A DNA stretch of 64,000 nt from Photobacterium kagoshimensis (GTDB lineage: Bacteria > Pseudomonadota > Gammaproteobacteria > Enterobacterales > Vibrionaceae). The notes beneath the pieces are model-generated. The model searched no databases. It worked only from the letters and a program-made list of their open reading frames with translations, and was not told where the DNA came from. Made by a program: the position numbers and the translations under genes. Shown in pieces: positions 28,081 to 37,131 of this stretch (positions within the stretch are counted from its first letter, which is position 1; each line of letters begins with the position of its first letter). Where the stretch lies: contig NZ_JAKJSO010000023.1 of NCBI RefSeq assembly GCF_050337045.1, forward strand, positions 31,768 through 95,767. The letters are read 5' to 3'.

Positions 28081-29367
28081 ATGAAGCTGTATAACTTAAA
28101 AGAACATCAACAACAGGTATCGTTTTCTCAAGCGGTACGTCAAGGCCTTGGCCGTAACCAAGGTTTATTTTTCCCATCTGAATTACCTGAGCTAGGTGAT
28201 ATTGACGCGTTACTCGAGCTCGATTTTGTCAGCCGCAGCAGCAAAATCCTATCGGCATTCATTGGTGAGGAGTTAGCTCGCGATACAGTAGCTCAAATGG
28301 TTGAAAATGCGTTTCAATTTGAAGCGCCAGTCGCCCAAGTAAAAGACGGTGTGTACGCGCTTGAATTATTCCACGGCCCTACTTTAGCGTTTAAAGACTT
28401 CGGTGGTCGCTTCATGGCGCAGTCTTTAGCCGCAGTGACCGATAGCGATGGCCAAATTACTATCTTAACCGCAACCTCGGGTGATACGGGGGCGGCCGTT
28501 GCGCATGCCTTCTACGGTATGGATAACATCAAAGTCGTGATCCTTTACCCGAAAGGTAAGATCAGCCCGCTGCAAGAAAAGCTGTTCTGTACTTTAGGGG
28601 GGAACATCACCACAGTGGCAGTCAACGGGACATTTGATGATTGCCAAGCTTTGGTGAAACAAGCGTTTGATGATGCCAAGTTGCGTGAAGATGTTGGTTT
28701 AAACTCAGCGAATTCCATCAATATTAGCCGTTTAATGGCGCAGATTTGTTATTACTTTGAAGCCGTTGCTCAATTGCCGAAAGCGGCGCGTGGTGAGCTT
28801 GTTGTGTCGGTACCGAGTGGTAACTTTGGTAATTTAACCGCGGGCTTACTGGCTAAATCATTAGGCTTACCCGTGAAGCGCTTTATTGTGGCAACCAATG
28901 CCAACGACACCGTACCGCGTTATCTTGAAACGGGTGAATGGTTACCGAATGCGACTATCCCAACCATTTCCAATGCGATGGATGTGAGTGAGCCGAACAA
29001 CTGGCCACGTATTGAAGAGCTCTGCCAACTAAAAGGGTGGGGGCTTAACGAACTCGGTTACGGTTCAGTTACTGATGAGCAAGCCGCTGAAACATTACGT
29101 GAAATGCACAATGAAGGTTACTTATGTGAGCCACATGGCGCGATTGCTTATCGGGTATTGAATGAACAACTCAATGATGGTGAAACGGGGCTATTTTTAT
29201 GCACCGCACACCCTGCGAAGTTTATTGAGGTTGTTGAAGAGATTCTTGAACAGAAAATAGATTTGCCTGCGACCTTGGCCAAACATGGTGCGATGGATTT
29301 ACTGTCGCTGGAGCGAGATAAAGACTTTGAGCAACTCAAGGCCGTACTTTATAGCGTTCAAAGCTAG
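28081..29367 (+). CDS. thrC: Threonine synthase
   Basis: PLP-dependent lyase converting O-phosphohomoserine to threonine, the last step of the pathway. It has 428 residues, the same class as E. coli ThrC. The PLP lysine is Lys105 in LAFKDFGGRF, and the phosphate-binding TATSGDTGAAV loop and VPSGNFGN motif follow. It ends the thrABC operon, and a strong terminator lies 32 bp past the stop. Confidence 0.97.
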   Translation: MKLYNLKEHQQQVSFSQAVRQGLGRNQGLFFPSELPELGDIDALLELDFVSRSSKILSAFIGEELARDTVAQMVENAFQFEAPVAQVKDGVYALELFHGPTLAFKDFGGRFMAQSLAAVTDSDGQITILTATSGDTGAAVAHAFYGMDNIKVVILYPKGKISPLQEKLFCTLGGNITTVAVNGTFDDCQALVKQAFDDAKLREDVGLNSANSINISRLMAQICYYFEAVAQLPKAARGELVVSVPSGNFGNLTAGLLAKSLGLPVKRFIVATNANDTVPRYLETGEWLPNATIPTISNAMDVSEPNNWPRIEELCQLKGWGLNELGYGSVTDEQAAETLREMHNEGYLCEPHGAIAYRVLNEQLNDGETGLFLCTAHPAKFIEVVEEILEQKIDLPATLAKHGAMDLLSLERDKDFEQLKAVLYSVQS

Positions 29368-29398
29368 AGTTAGCAGTAAGAGATTGCTTTAACCACAG

Positions 29399-29429
29399 AA
29401 AACGGTAGTCGATGACTACCGTTTTTTTT
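29399..29429 (+). terminator. thrABC terminator
   Basis: A perfect 12-bp stem, AAAACGGTAGTC (29399-29410) / GACTACCGTTTT (29414-29425), has a GAT loop followed by eight T in all. It could also stop minus-strand read-through from the adjacent transporter gene, though the T-run on that side is short. Confidence 0.95.
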
Positions 29430-29444
29430 GCCTGTGAGACGCGA

Positions 29445-29483
29445 TTGATACCAACTTGAATCACGGACTCAAATCGGTATCAA
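29445..29483 (-). repeat. 39-bp near-palindrome in the transporter 3' UTR
   Basis: Two 15-nt arms (29445-29459 and 29469-29483) surround a 9-nt centre. On the minus strand, which is the transcript of the neighbouring transporter gene, the arms pair along all 15 positions, including two G-U pairs. There is no T-run, so it is not a classical terminator. It may be a REP-like or RNA-stabilising element. No second copy was seen in this window. Confidence 0.6.
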
Positions 29484-29488
29484 GCTTA

Positions 29489-30667
29489 TTAGGCTTCTTC
29501 TTGTATGGCTGGGGCTTGTTCTGCATTCGGTTTAGCAAAGCGATTTACCCATAGCGAAATAGCACCGTCCCCTGTGATATTACAGGCAGTACCAAAGCTG
29601 TCTTGTGCCATGTAGAGTGCAATCATGAGAGCAAGCTCAGCTTCACCAAATCCTAGCATGGTCGACATTAAGCCGAGCGCAGCCATCACCGCACCACCAG
29701 GGGCGCCAGGGGCGGCAATCATGGTGACACCTAACATCATGATGAAAGGTAGCATTTCCCATAGCGAAGGGATCGCGATGTGCTGACTCAGGGCCATTAC
29801 CGCTGTTGAACAGGTCACCAACGTAATGGTTGAGCCTGACAAATGGATAGTGGCACAAAGTGGCACGGTAAAGTTGGCGATTGACTCATCCACACCGTTG
29901 ACTTTGGTTTGGCGCAAGGTCACAGGAATGGTTGCCGCTGAAGACATAGTCCCTACCGCCGTAAAGTAAGCAGGCAGCATGTTTTTAATTAGAGTAAATG
30001 GCGACTTGCCTAACGCCAGGCCTGTGACTGTGTATTGGATAGTGATCCAGACCCAGTGCATCATAATGGCTAACGCTAACACCACGCCAAAGGTCTTCAA
30101 GGTTGTGAATACCGTTCCCTCTGCAGCCATTTCGGCAAAAACACCGGCGATGTAGAAAGGGAGGAAAGGAATAATAACTTTCGCCAATAACAGATCAATA
30201 ACGCCACGTCCTTCATCGGCTAATTTACGCAAGCTATTGCTGTTGGTAATGCTAATCCCCATACCAAATAGGAAAGCAGTAGCTAATGCTGTCATCACCC
30301 CAAATAAAGGCGGGATCTCAATGGTAATAAAACTAGTGAGGGTGTCTGATGCATTCGCGGCTGCGGCTGTTGGCTCTGGAAGCCCGGCAATAACAATACT
30401 GGCGACGATGAAGGCAAGGCTGCCTGCAATAATAGTGGAGCCATAGGAGAGGGCGACCGTTTTACTTAATAGTGAACCTGAGTTCTTCGGTAAGCTAGCA
30501 ATACCGCTAGTAATATAAAACAGAATGATTAACGGGATGGTAAACCCGATTAACTGGCCTCCAAGTTGTTTAATGGTGAGTAGTAGACGAATGACGCCAT
30601 CTGGTGCGTAAAACCCGAGTAAGATACCGACTAAAATACCGGTGATCAGTTTAAGGATTAACTTCAT
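29489..30667 (-). CDS. DAACS-family cation:amino acid/dicarboxylate symporter
   Basis: Inner-membrane secondary transporter of the DAACS family (GltP/DctA/SstT fold), 392 residues. Re-entrant hairpin 1 carries the serine-rich MSSAATIPVTL, hairpin 2 carries AAPGAPGGAVMA, and the last helix holds DSFGTACNITGDGA, the NxxGD substrate/cation site. These define the family; the substrate cannot be read from the sequence. It is divergent from grcA and convergent with thrABC. The thr operon neighbour suggests an amino acid substrate, but this is weak. The start is supported by AGGAG. Confidence 0.85.
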   Translation of the reverse strand: MKLILKLITGILVGILLGFYAPDGVIRLLLTIKQLGGQLIGFTIPLIILFYITSGIASLPKNSGSLLSKTVALSYGSTIIAGSLAFIVASIVIAGLPEPTAAAANASDTLTSFITIEIPPLFGVMTALATAFLFGMGISITNSNSLRKLADEGRGVIDLLLAKVIIPFLPFYIAGVFAEMAAEGTVFTTLKTFGVVLALAIMMHWVWITIQYTVTGLALGKSPFTLIKNMLPAYFTAVGTMSSAATIPVTLRQTKVNGVDESIANFTVPLCATIHLSGSTITLVTCSTAVMALSQHIAIPSLWEMLPFIMMLGVTMIAAPGAPGGAVMAALGLMSTMLGFGEAELALMIALYMAQDSFGTACNITGDGAISLWVNRFAKPNAEQAPAIQEEA

Positions 30668-30910
30668 AACGCTGACTCCTGAGATGCATACCGTGGATAA
30701 ATCGCAGAATATATATGATGTGGCTAACTAACTGGTTGTTAATTAGACAATGCCAATAACCTACTCTTTTTCTGGTTTTATTCGCTATTGACTGTCTCGA
30801 ATTGAGATATATATATTAAATTGATTGCATTTTGTGATGGGCGTTTTATACACAAAGGTAACAAGTGGTGAGGGTGACACTAGAAGTGTGAGCTGCTCTC
30901 AGGACATAAA

Positions 30911-30939
30911 AAAAACGGCATCTAAGAGATGCCGTTTTT
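30911..30939 (-). terminator. grcA terminator
   Basis: A perfect 13-bp stem, AAAAACGGCATCT (30911-30923) / AGATGCCGTTTTT (30927-30939), continues in the minus direction into a T-run. It is 26 bp past the grcA stop. Confidence 0.92.
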
Positions 30940-30964
30940 ATAAATCTTTGCTATCAGGCTGCGA

Positions 30965-31342
30965 TTACAGGCTGTTAGTGAAAGTACGCGCGATAACGTC
31001 GCGTTGCTGTTCAACAGTTAGAGAGTTGAAACGTACAGCGTAACCAGAAACACGGATTGTTAGCTGTGGGTACTTTTCTGGGTGCTTAGCTGCGTCTTCT
31101 AGCGTTTCACGCTTAAGAACGTTTACGTTTAGGTGCTGACCGCCTTCGATTTTAGCTGGTGCTTCGATAGCAACTTCACGGCTTTCGTATTCACCTAGAT
31201 CTGCAGCTGGGATAACTTGATCAGCTTCAAAACCAGCAGAAGCTGCAACACAACGCGCTTCGTTAGTTTCGCTATCTAGTAGCCAGATAGAGTTTAGTAG
31301 ATCGTCGTTTACTGCTTTAGTGATTTGAATACCTGTGATCAT
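30965..31342 (-). CDS. grcA: Autonomous glycyl radical cofactor
   Basis: GrcA (YfiD) is a 125-residue stand-in for the C-terminus of pyruvate formate-lyase. It restores activity to PFL damaged by oxygen when anaerobic metabolism resumes. The glycyl radical motif RVSGYAVRF is near the end, with the radical at Gly100. The gene is monocistronic, with AGGAG before the ATG and its own terminator. An FNR box about 43 bp upstream of the predicted transcription start fits the oxygen-regulated expression known for yfiD. Confidence 0.97.
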   Translation of the reverse strand: MITGIQITKAVNDDLLNSIWLLDSETNEARCVAASAGFEADQVIPAADLGEYESREVAIEAPAKIEGGQHLNVNVLKRETLEDAAKHPEKYPQLTIRVSGYAVRFNSLTVEQQRDVIARTFTNSL

Positions 31343-31749
31343 GACTTACTCCTTGAAGGATTGTAGTTAATTTTTCAATTATATGTTGAGCTGGCTGTAT
31401 TATATATGCCGAACGACACAAAATGATATTGATTTAGATCAAATAACTACAAAAAACCTCAAAAAAACCAAGGCTGTTTTATTGAGCTACATCAAGAGAA
31501 TTGCATTATTACTGATAAGTTACAGCTATTTTATATTTTAAAATATTTTTTAAACTTTCATTTGTAATTTTATTACTACATTTTTAGCGGTGTTTTATGA
31601 CGCAATCCCTTGAAAAATGCGTTTATCACCTACCTATTTTGTTGTAATTGTCGTGCAAAAGTAACAGCCTTTAAAAAGACAAGAATGGCATTTGTGCTTC
31701 CGTTAGAATAGAAATCGAGAAAGTAAATTATCAATAAAAAGGGTCAACA
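31343..31749. other. Divergent regulatory region, grcA / nfo
   Basis: About 400 bp, very AT-rich. The left part is the FNR-dependent grcA promoter, listed separately. The right part must drive nfo. I see no small gene. Confidence 0.6.
31399..31442 (-). promoter_or_regulatory. FNR-dependent grcA promoter
   Basis: A perfect FNR box, TTGAT-TTAG-ATCAA (31429-31442), is followed on the minus strand by a perfect -10 TATAAT (31404-31399). The box centre lies about 43 bp before the implied start near 31392, the geometry of class II FNR-activated promoters. This agrees with the anaerobic role of GrcA. Confidence 0.85.
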
Positions 31750-32601
31750 ATGAAGTTAATTGGTGCGCATGTTTCAGCGGCGGGTGGTGTTCAAAATGCA
31801 CCGCAAAATGCTTCAGCGCTTGGCGCAAATGCATTTGCTTTGTTTACTAAGAATCAGCGTCAGTGGGTTGCGAAGCCGTTAGAGCAAGATGTGATTAATA
31901 AATTTAAGGCGTGTTGTCAGCTGCTGGGTTATAGCTCAGATGCGATTTTACCTCATGATTCATACTTGATTAACTTAGGAGCACCTGAAGCTGACAAGTT
32001 AGAGAAGTCGCGCAATGCTTTTATTGATGAGATGCAACGCTGTCAGCAACTTGGTTTAACCTTGCTCAATTTCCATCCTGGTAGCCACCTTAAAAAGATC
32101 TCAGAGCGTGATTGTTTAGCCTTGATTGCAGAATCGATTAACTTAGCTCACGCCGAAGTACCCGAGGTGGTCGCTGTTATCGAAAATACCGCAGGGCAAG
32201 GCAGTAACCTTGGCTGGCGCTTTGAGCACCTTGCTGAGATCATTGAGCAAGTTGAAGACAAATCACGTGTTGGGGTTTGTATCGATACCTGCCATACGTT
32301 TGCGGCAGGCTATGATTTACGTACCGAGAGTGCCACTGAAGCAACATTTACAGAGTTCGATCAGGTCGTGGGTATGCAGTACTTGCGTGGCATGCACTTG
32401 AATGATTCTAAAGGTCAATTGGGTAGCCATCTTGATCGCCACCATAGCCTAGGTGAAGGCGAGATAGGTTGGGAGTGCTTCCGTTTCCTGATGCAAGATT
32501 CGCGTTTTGATAATATGCCTTTGGTGCTTGAAACCATTAACCCTGATATTTGGCATCAGGAAATTAAAACTTTACGCAGCTTTATTCCGTCAAATCGCTA
32601 G
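31750..32601 (+). CDS. nfo: Endonuclease IV (AP endonuclease)
   Basis: Zinc-dependent AP endonuclease that incises DNA 5' of abasic sites in base-excision repair. It has 283 residues (E. coli 285). Signatures are GAHVSAAGG at the start, the metal-binding Glu in VIENTAGQG, the DTCHTFAAGYD motif, and HLNDSKGQLGSHLDRHHSLGEG with its His/Asp zinc ligands. An AAGGG site precedes the ATG. A second base-excision gene, ung, lies 530 bp downstream. Confidence 0.97.
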   Translation: MKLIGAHVSAAGGVQNAPQNASALGANAFALFTKNQRQWVAKPLEQDVINKFKACCQLLGYSSDAILPHDSYLINLGAPEADKLEKSRNAFIDEMQRCQQLGLTLLNFHPGSHLKKISERDCLALIAESINLAHAEVPEVVAVIENTAGQGSNLGWRFEHLAEIIEQVEDKSRVGVCIDTCHTFAAGYDLRTESATEATFTEFDQVVGMQYLRGMHLNDSKGQLGSHLDRHHSLGEGEIGWECFRFLMQDSRFDNMPLVLETINPDIWHQEIKTLRSFIPSNR

Positions 32602-32918
32602 TGTTGTTGTGTGCGTTGATGCAATAACTGGTGCGATAAAAAAGAGAAGAATAAAGACCTTATCCAATAGAGACTGGTATACATAGAGTGTGCATTGGCT
32701 GCTTGTCGATGCACTGTGATGGCTCACGGCTGAACGCATTCGGTGCTTAGCTTCTTTTTTCCGATACTAATAACAAATGACAATATTTTTTAGTGCTTGT
32801 TTTTAATTGGTTTTTTGTTGTTTTGCGAAGTTGGCATTTTTCTTCCATTCGTTTTGGTAACCAAGGTAGCCGCTGATTAAAAGCGGCTGGTAGCAGATAA
32901 GCGATGAAGGAAATGATC
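32602..32918. other. nfo-ung intergenic DNA with a hairpin
   Basis: AT-rich and non-coding. The perfect hairpin AGCCGCT-GATTAAA-AGCGGCT (32868-32888) lies 30 bp before a small ORF with a good ribosome binding site. It has no T-run and could be part of an mRNA leader. Confidence 0.45.
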
Positions 32919-33035
32919 ATGAAAAGTATCAATGAACAAACACTAACCCTAGCCTACGCCACTCAACTTCCTCAAGCCTATCGCCCTATTCAAGGGCGAG
33001 GTCATTGGCGAACACCTGTGGTACCGCATAAATGA
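32919..33035 (+). CDS. Candidate 38-residue ORF before ung
   Basis: A 38-codon ORF starting MKSINEQTLTLAYATQ and ending TPVVPHK. It is preceded by AAGGA at the best spacing (7 nt) and a hairpin. The product is soluble, Pro/Gln-rich and basic at the end, with no signal peptide or known motif. It lies 96 bp before ung in the same direction. I recognise no family. The ribosome binding site is the main evidence and conservation is unknown. Confidence 0.35.
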   Translation: MKSINEQTLTLAYATQLPQAYRPIQGRGHWRTPVVPHK

Positions 33036-33131
33036 ATGGTGGTAGTGCCAAGTTTAAATGTCAGGGCTACTGTTCTTATTATGGTGGCTCGGTAAAATAC
33101 GGGCCATTATTATTGGTAGTAGGACATATCC

Positions 33132-33812
33132 ATGAGCCAGACTTTCAATTGGCAAACTCTTTTTTCACAAGAAACCACTAAAGAATACTTCAAACACATC
33201 GAGCAGTATGTCGCGACTGAGCGTGCACAAGGAAAAGCCATTTTTCCGCCAGCCTCGGATGTGTTTAATGCTTTTGATTCGACGCCTTTTGAGCAGGTTA
33301 AGGTAGTTATTCTAGGCCAAGATCCATATCACGGCCCAGCTCAAGCGCATGGCTTGAGCTTTTCGGTTCTACCTGGGGTAAAAACACCGCCATCTTTGGC
33401 CAATATGTATAAAGAGCTGGCGACGGATATTGATGGTTTTACCGTGCCAAACCATGGCTACTTACAACCTTGGGCTGAGCAAGGGGTATTGCTGTTAAAT
33501 ACCGTGTTGACGGTGGAACAGGGCAAAGCGCACTCCCATGCCAAAATAGGTTGGGAGACCTTTACTGATAGCGTGATTGATGCGTTGAACGCACAGGGCG
33601 AAGGTATTGTCTTTTTATTGTGGGGCGCGCATGCGCAGAAAAAGGGGAAGAAGATTGATACCCAGCGCCATCATGTATTAGCGTCTGCTCATCCTTCACC
33701 ACTGTCGGCCTACCGTGGATTCTTTGGTTGCCAGCATTTCTCTCAGACAAATATCCTACTATCGCAGATGAATAAATCAGCCATTAATTGGCACTTAAAA
33801 GATATTGCTTAA
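33132..33812 (+). CDS. ung: Uracil-DNA glycosylase
   Basis: Family 1 UDG removes uracil from DNA after cytosine deamination or dUMP incorporation. It has 226 residues. The water-activating Asp64 is in the motif GQDPYHG, and the minor-groove loop HPSPLSAYRGFFG carries the catalytic His. AGGA precedes the ATG. It is the usual Vibrio/E. coli size with nothing unusual. Confidence 0.97.
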   Translation: MSQTFNWQTLFSQETTKEYFKHIEQYVATERAQGKAIFPPASDVFNAFDSTPFEQVKVVILGQDPYHGPAQAHGLSFSVLPGVKTPPSLANMYKELATDIDGFTVPNHGYLQPWAEQGVLLLNTVLTVEQGKAHSHAKIGWETFTDSVIDALNAQGEGIVFLLWGAHAQKKGKKIDTQRHHVLASAHPSPLSAYRGFFGCQHFSQTNILLSQMNKSAINWHLKDIA

Positions 33813-34005
33813 GATTTCTAAAATATTGGTGTTTTTATTCGTATTGATGATCAAATAATCAAGATCAAACCACCACTATCCTTCCTTTTATAGGCTTAAC
33901 TTATATTGAGAGAAACAATGTAGCGTTAGCTTGATAACACTGCTTAAAGGATCAGAGAGTAATGATACTCGGATGCTATCAAGGAAGATAAGCTGGGAGG
34001 TTAGT

Positions 34006-34545
34006 ATGATGTTAGAAAAAATTCACGCTGAACATGGTCATATCAATCGGTTATTACACATTTTGGAGCAGAAACTCCACGCCATTCAGCAAGGACAACC
34101 CGTCAACTATAGCCTGATTAAAGATATTGTTGAATATCTACACAAACATGCGGAATGTTGCCATCACCCAAAAGAAGATGTGATTTATCATTATTATCAG
34201 CAGAAATACGCCGATAAAGGGGTGATGAAAGAGCTAGATAGGGAGCATCAAGAATTGGCACTATTAACGGATATGTTTGCCGATACCGTTGACATGATTC
34301 TGATGGATGCGGTGATCCCACTTGATGTTTTTGCTGATAAATTGAATCAGTTCGTCACTCGCCAACGTATGCATTTAGAATTTGAAGAGAAATATGTATT
34401 TCCTTTGATCCGCCGTCATTTCACTACCCAAGACTGGATTGAGGTGGGTAAACAATACCAAGAATGCGAATGTGATCCCTTGTTTGGTGATCAAGCTCTA
34501 CCGCGTTATCAACGTTTACGGGAACGTTTAGCAGAGTCGGTTTAG
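34006..34545 (+). CDS. Hemerythrin-domain protein
   Basis: A 179-residue four-helix hemerythrin HHE-domain protein, probably binding a di-iron centre. Visible candidate ligands are the N-terminal HAEHGH, HHPKED in the second helix, EH in DREHQEL and H-x3-E in MHLEFEEKY, spaced as in HHE proteins. Such proteins act in oxygen/NO sensing or iron-centre repair; which applies here is unknown. I chose ATG 34006 because GGGAGG lies 5 nt before it. A longer reading frame from 33931 has no such site. It stands alone between ung and a DUF3545 gene. Confidence 0.85.
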   Translation: MMLEKIHAEHGHINRLLHILEQKLHAIQQGQPVNYSLIKDIVEYLHKHAECCHHPKEDVIYHYYQQKYADKGVMKELDREHQELALLTDMFADTVDMILMDAVIPLDVFADKLNQFVTRQRMHLEFEEKYVFPLIRRHFTTQDWIEVGKQYQECECDPLFGDQALPRYQRLRERLAESV

Positions 34546-34636
34546 CGGACTGGCTGCTGTTAAAAAGGCTGATGTAATTTTGAGGGCGAGTGCGAAAAGG
34601 CAAGCGCCAAAGGTTGGCGCTTGTACGTTTGTGCGG

Positions 34637-34819
34637 TTAGTAGTCATAAAGATCATCTGAGTGGTCTCTCAGCATGTCGATACCCTCAAGTTCCTTTTGT
34701 AGTCGCTGTCTATCTTTCAAGGCTTCAATTTCACGCCATTTACGTTTAACCGGCTTACTGCGGCTAGCACGAGCAGGACGTTCGATTGCAAGAATGTCGT
34801 CGAATGCATAGTTATCCAT
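34637..34819 (-). CDS. DUF3545-like small protein
   Basis: A 60-residue, highly charged protein (MDNYAFDDILAIERP...KRKWREIEALKDR...). The basic KRKWREIEALKDR block followed by an acidic tail ending DDLYDY resembles the DUF3545 family of vibrios and shewanellae, of unknown function. The start at 34819 has AGAGGTG 6 nt upstream. An in-frame ATG 16 codons earlier lacks one. No signal peptide. Family assignment is from memory of the motif. Confidence 0.7.
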   Translation of the reverse strand: MDNYAFDDILAIERPARASRSKPVKRKWREIEALKDRQRLQKELEGIDMLRDHSDDLYDY

Positions 34820-35551
34820 AATTAGCACCTCTTTCCTTACAGGGATGAAGCAATCTGACTGATACACATAAAATGCTGACGAAATAGCCAGATTGCCTTC
34901 TAGTTAAATAGCATACTGACAAATAAAATAAAATTGATGTATTTCGCAAATGTTATCGTTATATGAAGTTTTTATGTGGTTGGCTTCACAAGTGTAATTT
35001 GACCGCTCAAAAAACACGCAAGGTAAACGTTTGCGCGGGATGTTAAACACCCTGAAATTTTCTGTTTTCCCGTTGATCTATTCGTCGCGTTGAGCCGCGA
35101 AATACCCGTGTTACAAGCCCATAATTGCTGGGCTGTTATTCACTTAAAGACTCGGCGGTTTTTACCTAATGCTTTATCCATCGCGTCAGTGATAACACCA
35201 TGTTGCGAAATATCTTGATTAATGTTGCAATCTCGCAAGGTTTACACCGTTATCAAATGGACATAATGGCTCGATATTACGATGATATGAGCGCGTGAGC
35301 ATATTGCGTTAATGGCCTTTTATTTGGCATGATCATCCGCCATCAGTTGCTTGGTCGATGATCAACGCATCATTATTAGGCTTTCACATTCCGCTGAAGG
35401 GCTAACAATACGCTTATTTGTCTACGGTTTTGTACCGCAAACACATAACAACAACTAAGGTTGATAAGAAACAACCGATATTGATTTACGTATTCTGACT
35501 CGTTTTTGAGTCTAGAAGTGTTTTTATATTTATGATTTTAGAGGGGGAAAC
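34820..35551. other. Long intergenic region before the alanine symporter gene
   Basis: About 730 bp without a supported gene. It should hold the divergent promoters of the DUF3545 gene and the symporter gene. Several short inverted repeats occur but none has a clear match, and I see no T-run hairpin to mark a small RNA. The symporter leader may be long. Confidence 0.4.
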
Positions 35552-36991
35552 GTGACAAGTCAGATTAACTTCTTAAACGATCTGTTATGGGGTTCCGTAC
35601 TTATTTACCTCCTTATTGGGGTAGGTATCTACTTTACTTACCGTCTTGGGTTTATTCAGTTCCGTCACTTCGGCCATATGTTCACTGTGATGAAAAATAG
35701 CCGTAAATCCGACAAGTCAGGTATTTCATCTTTCCAAGCGCTATGTACTAGCTTAGCGGCGCGTGTTGGAACGGGGAATATGGCAGGGGTTGCTGTTGCT
35801 TTGACACTGGGCGGCCCTGGTGCGATTTTCTGGATGTGGTTGATCGCTATGTTGGGGATGGCGACGGCATTTGCAGAAAGTGCGCTTGCGCAGCTATATA
35901 AAACACGAGATGACGAAGGCAATTATCGCGGTGGTCCAGCCTATTACATGGAAAAAGGCTTGGGGATGCGCTGGATGGGTGTCGTTTTCTCTATTTGTTT
36001 GATCATTGCTTTCGGCCTCGTTTTTAATTCGGTGCAAGCCAACTCTATTACGCAAGCAATGAATGTCGCCTTTGGTTGGAACCCGATGTACGTCGGTGTG
36101 GCCTTGGTGATCATGGCGGGTTTCATTATCTTTGGTGGCATGCGCACAATAGCGCGTACTGCTGAGCTGCTAGTGCCAACGATGGCGCTATTTTACTTGT
36201 TGATTGCGATGTATATCATGGCGATTAACATTGAAAAACTGCCTGACGTGCTGATGTTAATTTTCCGCAGTGCATTTGGTTTAGAAGAGGCTGCATCGGG
36301 TGCATTAGGCTATACCATAGCGCAAGGCATGATAAATGGCCTGAAGCGTGGTTTATTCTCGAATGAAGCGGGTATGGGTTCTGCGCCGAATGCTGCGGCT
36401 TCAGCCACGCCGTATCCGCCACACCCTGCGTCACAAGGTTATGTACAAATGCTAGGTGTGTTCATGGACACCATAGTGATTTGTTCTGCCACCGTGGCGA
36501 TTATTTTGATGTCGGGTGAATACGTACCGCACGGTGAAATCACAGGTATCGAATTGACACAGCGTGCATTGAGCTCGCAAGTCGGTGGTTGGGGTTCAAT
36601 CTTTATTGCTGTGGCTATTTTCTTCTTTGCGTTTACTTCGCTGGTGGCGAACTACTCGTATGCTGAAACTAACCTGATTTTCTTAGAGCATAACCATAAA
36701 GCGGGCTTAAATGTATTCCGCGTGGTTGTTTTAGGTATGGTGATGTTCGGTGCAGTCGCTGATTTGCCAACGGTATGGGCAATGGCTGATGTCTCGATGG
36801 GGATGATGGCGATTATCAACCTGGTGGCGATAGTGCTCTTATCGGGCACTGTGGTGAAGCTGGCGACAGATTACAATAAACAGCTGTCGCAGGGTAAAGT
36901 GCCAACATTCGATAGTAAAGATTACCCAGAACTGCATGCTCAGCTTGAAGAAGGCATTTGGGATCAGGATAAGACAAATAGTAGCCGATAG
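35552..36991 (+). CDS. Alanine/glycine:sodium symporter, AGCS family
   Basis: Inner-membrane sodium-coupled alanine or glycine carrier of the AGCS (AlsT/DagA/YaaJ) family, 479 residues, with about ten membrane segments. The family motifs ARVGTGNMAGVAVAL, GGPGAIFWMW and LKRGLFSNEAGMGSAPNAAA are present. The start is GTG with AGGGGG upstream. It is monocistronic with its own terminator. Substrate preference between alanine, glycine and D-alanine cannot be read from the sequence. Confidence 0.92.
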   Translation: MTSQINFLNDLLWGSVLIYLLIGVGIYFTYRLGFIQFRHFGHMFTVMKNSRKSDKSGISSFQALCTSLAARVGTGNMAGVAVALTLGGPGAIFWMWLIAMLGMATAFAESALAQLYKTRDDEGNYRGGPAYYMEKGLGMRWMGVVFSICLIIAFGLVFNSVQANSITQAMNVAFGWNPMYVGVALVIMAGFIIFGGMRTIARTAELLVPTMALFYLLIAMYIMAINIEKLPDVLMLIFRSAFGLEEAASGALGYTIAQGMINGLKRGLFSNEAGMGSAPNAAASATPYPPHPASQGYVQMLGVFMDTIVICSATVAIILMSGEYVPHGEITGIELTQRALSSQVGGWGSIFIAVAIFFFAFTSLVANYSYAETNLIFLEHNHKAGLNVFRVVVLGMVMFGAVADLPTVWAMADVSMGMMAIINLVAIVLLSGTVVKLATDYNKQLSQGKVPTFDSKDYPELHAQLEEGIWDQDKTNSSR

Positions 36992-37028
36992 CGGGTACTA
37001 TCATCGCTTTACTCTATTGCAGTAATTC

Positions 37029-37060
37029 AAAAAGCCATGCGACATTCGTGTGGCTTTTTT
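37029..37060 (+). terminator. Terminator of the alanine symporter gene
   Basis: A 14-bp stem (37029-37042 with 37046-37059, including two G-U pairs) has a CAT loop and ends in six T, 37 bp past the stop. Confidence 0.88.
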
Positions 37061-37131
37061 GTATTTAGGTGATACCCTTTTTAGCCATTATACAAAGAAT
37101 AAAACTCAGCTGAAAAAGGGAATAAAGCCTT

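Noticed and set aside
33846..33868. Possible FNR-like or NO-regulator site (TTGATGATCAAATAATCAAGATCAA) before the hemerythrin gene
   Set aside because: Half-sites are present but the spacing fits neither FNR (4 bp) nor another consensus I know.
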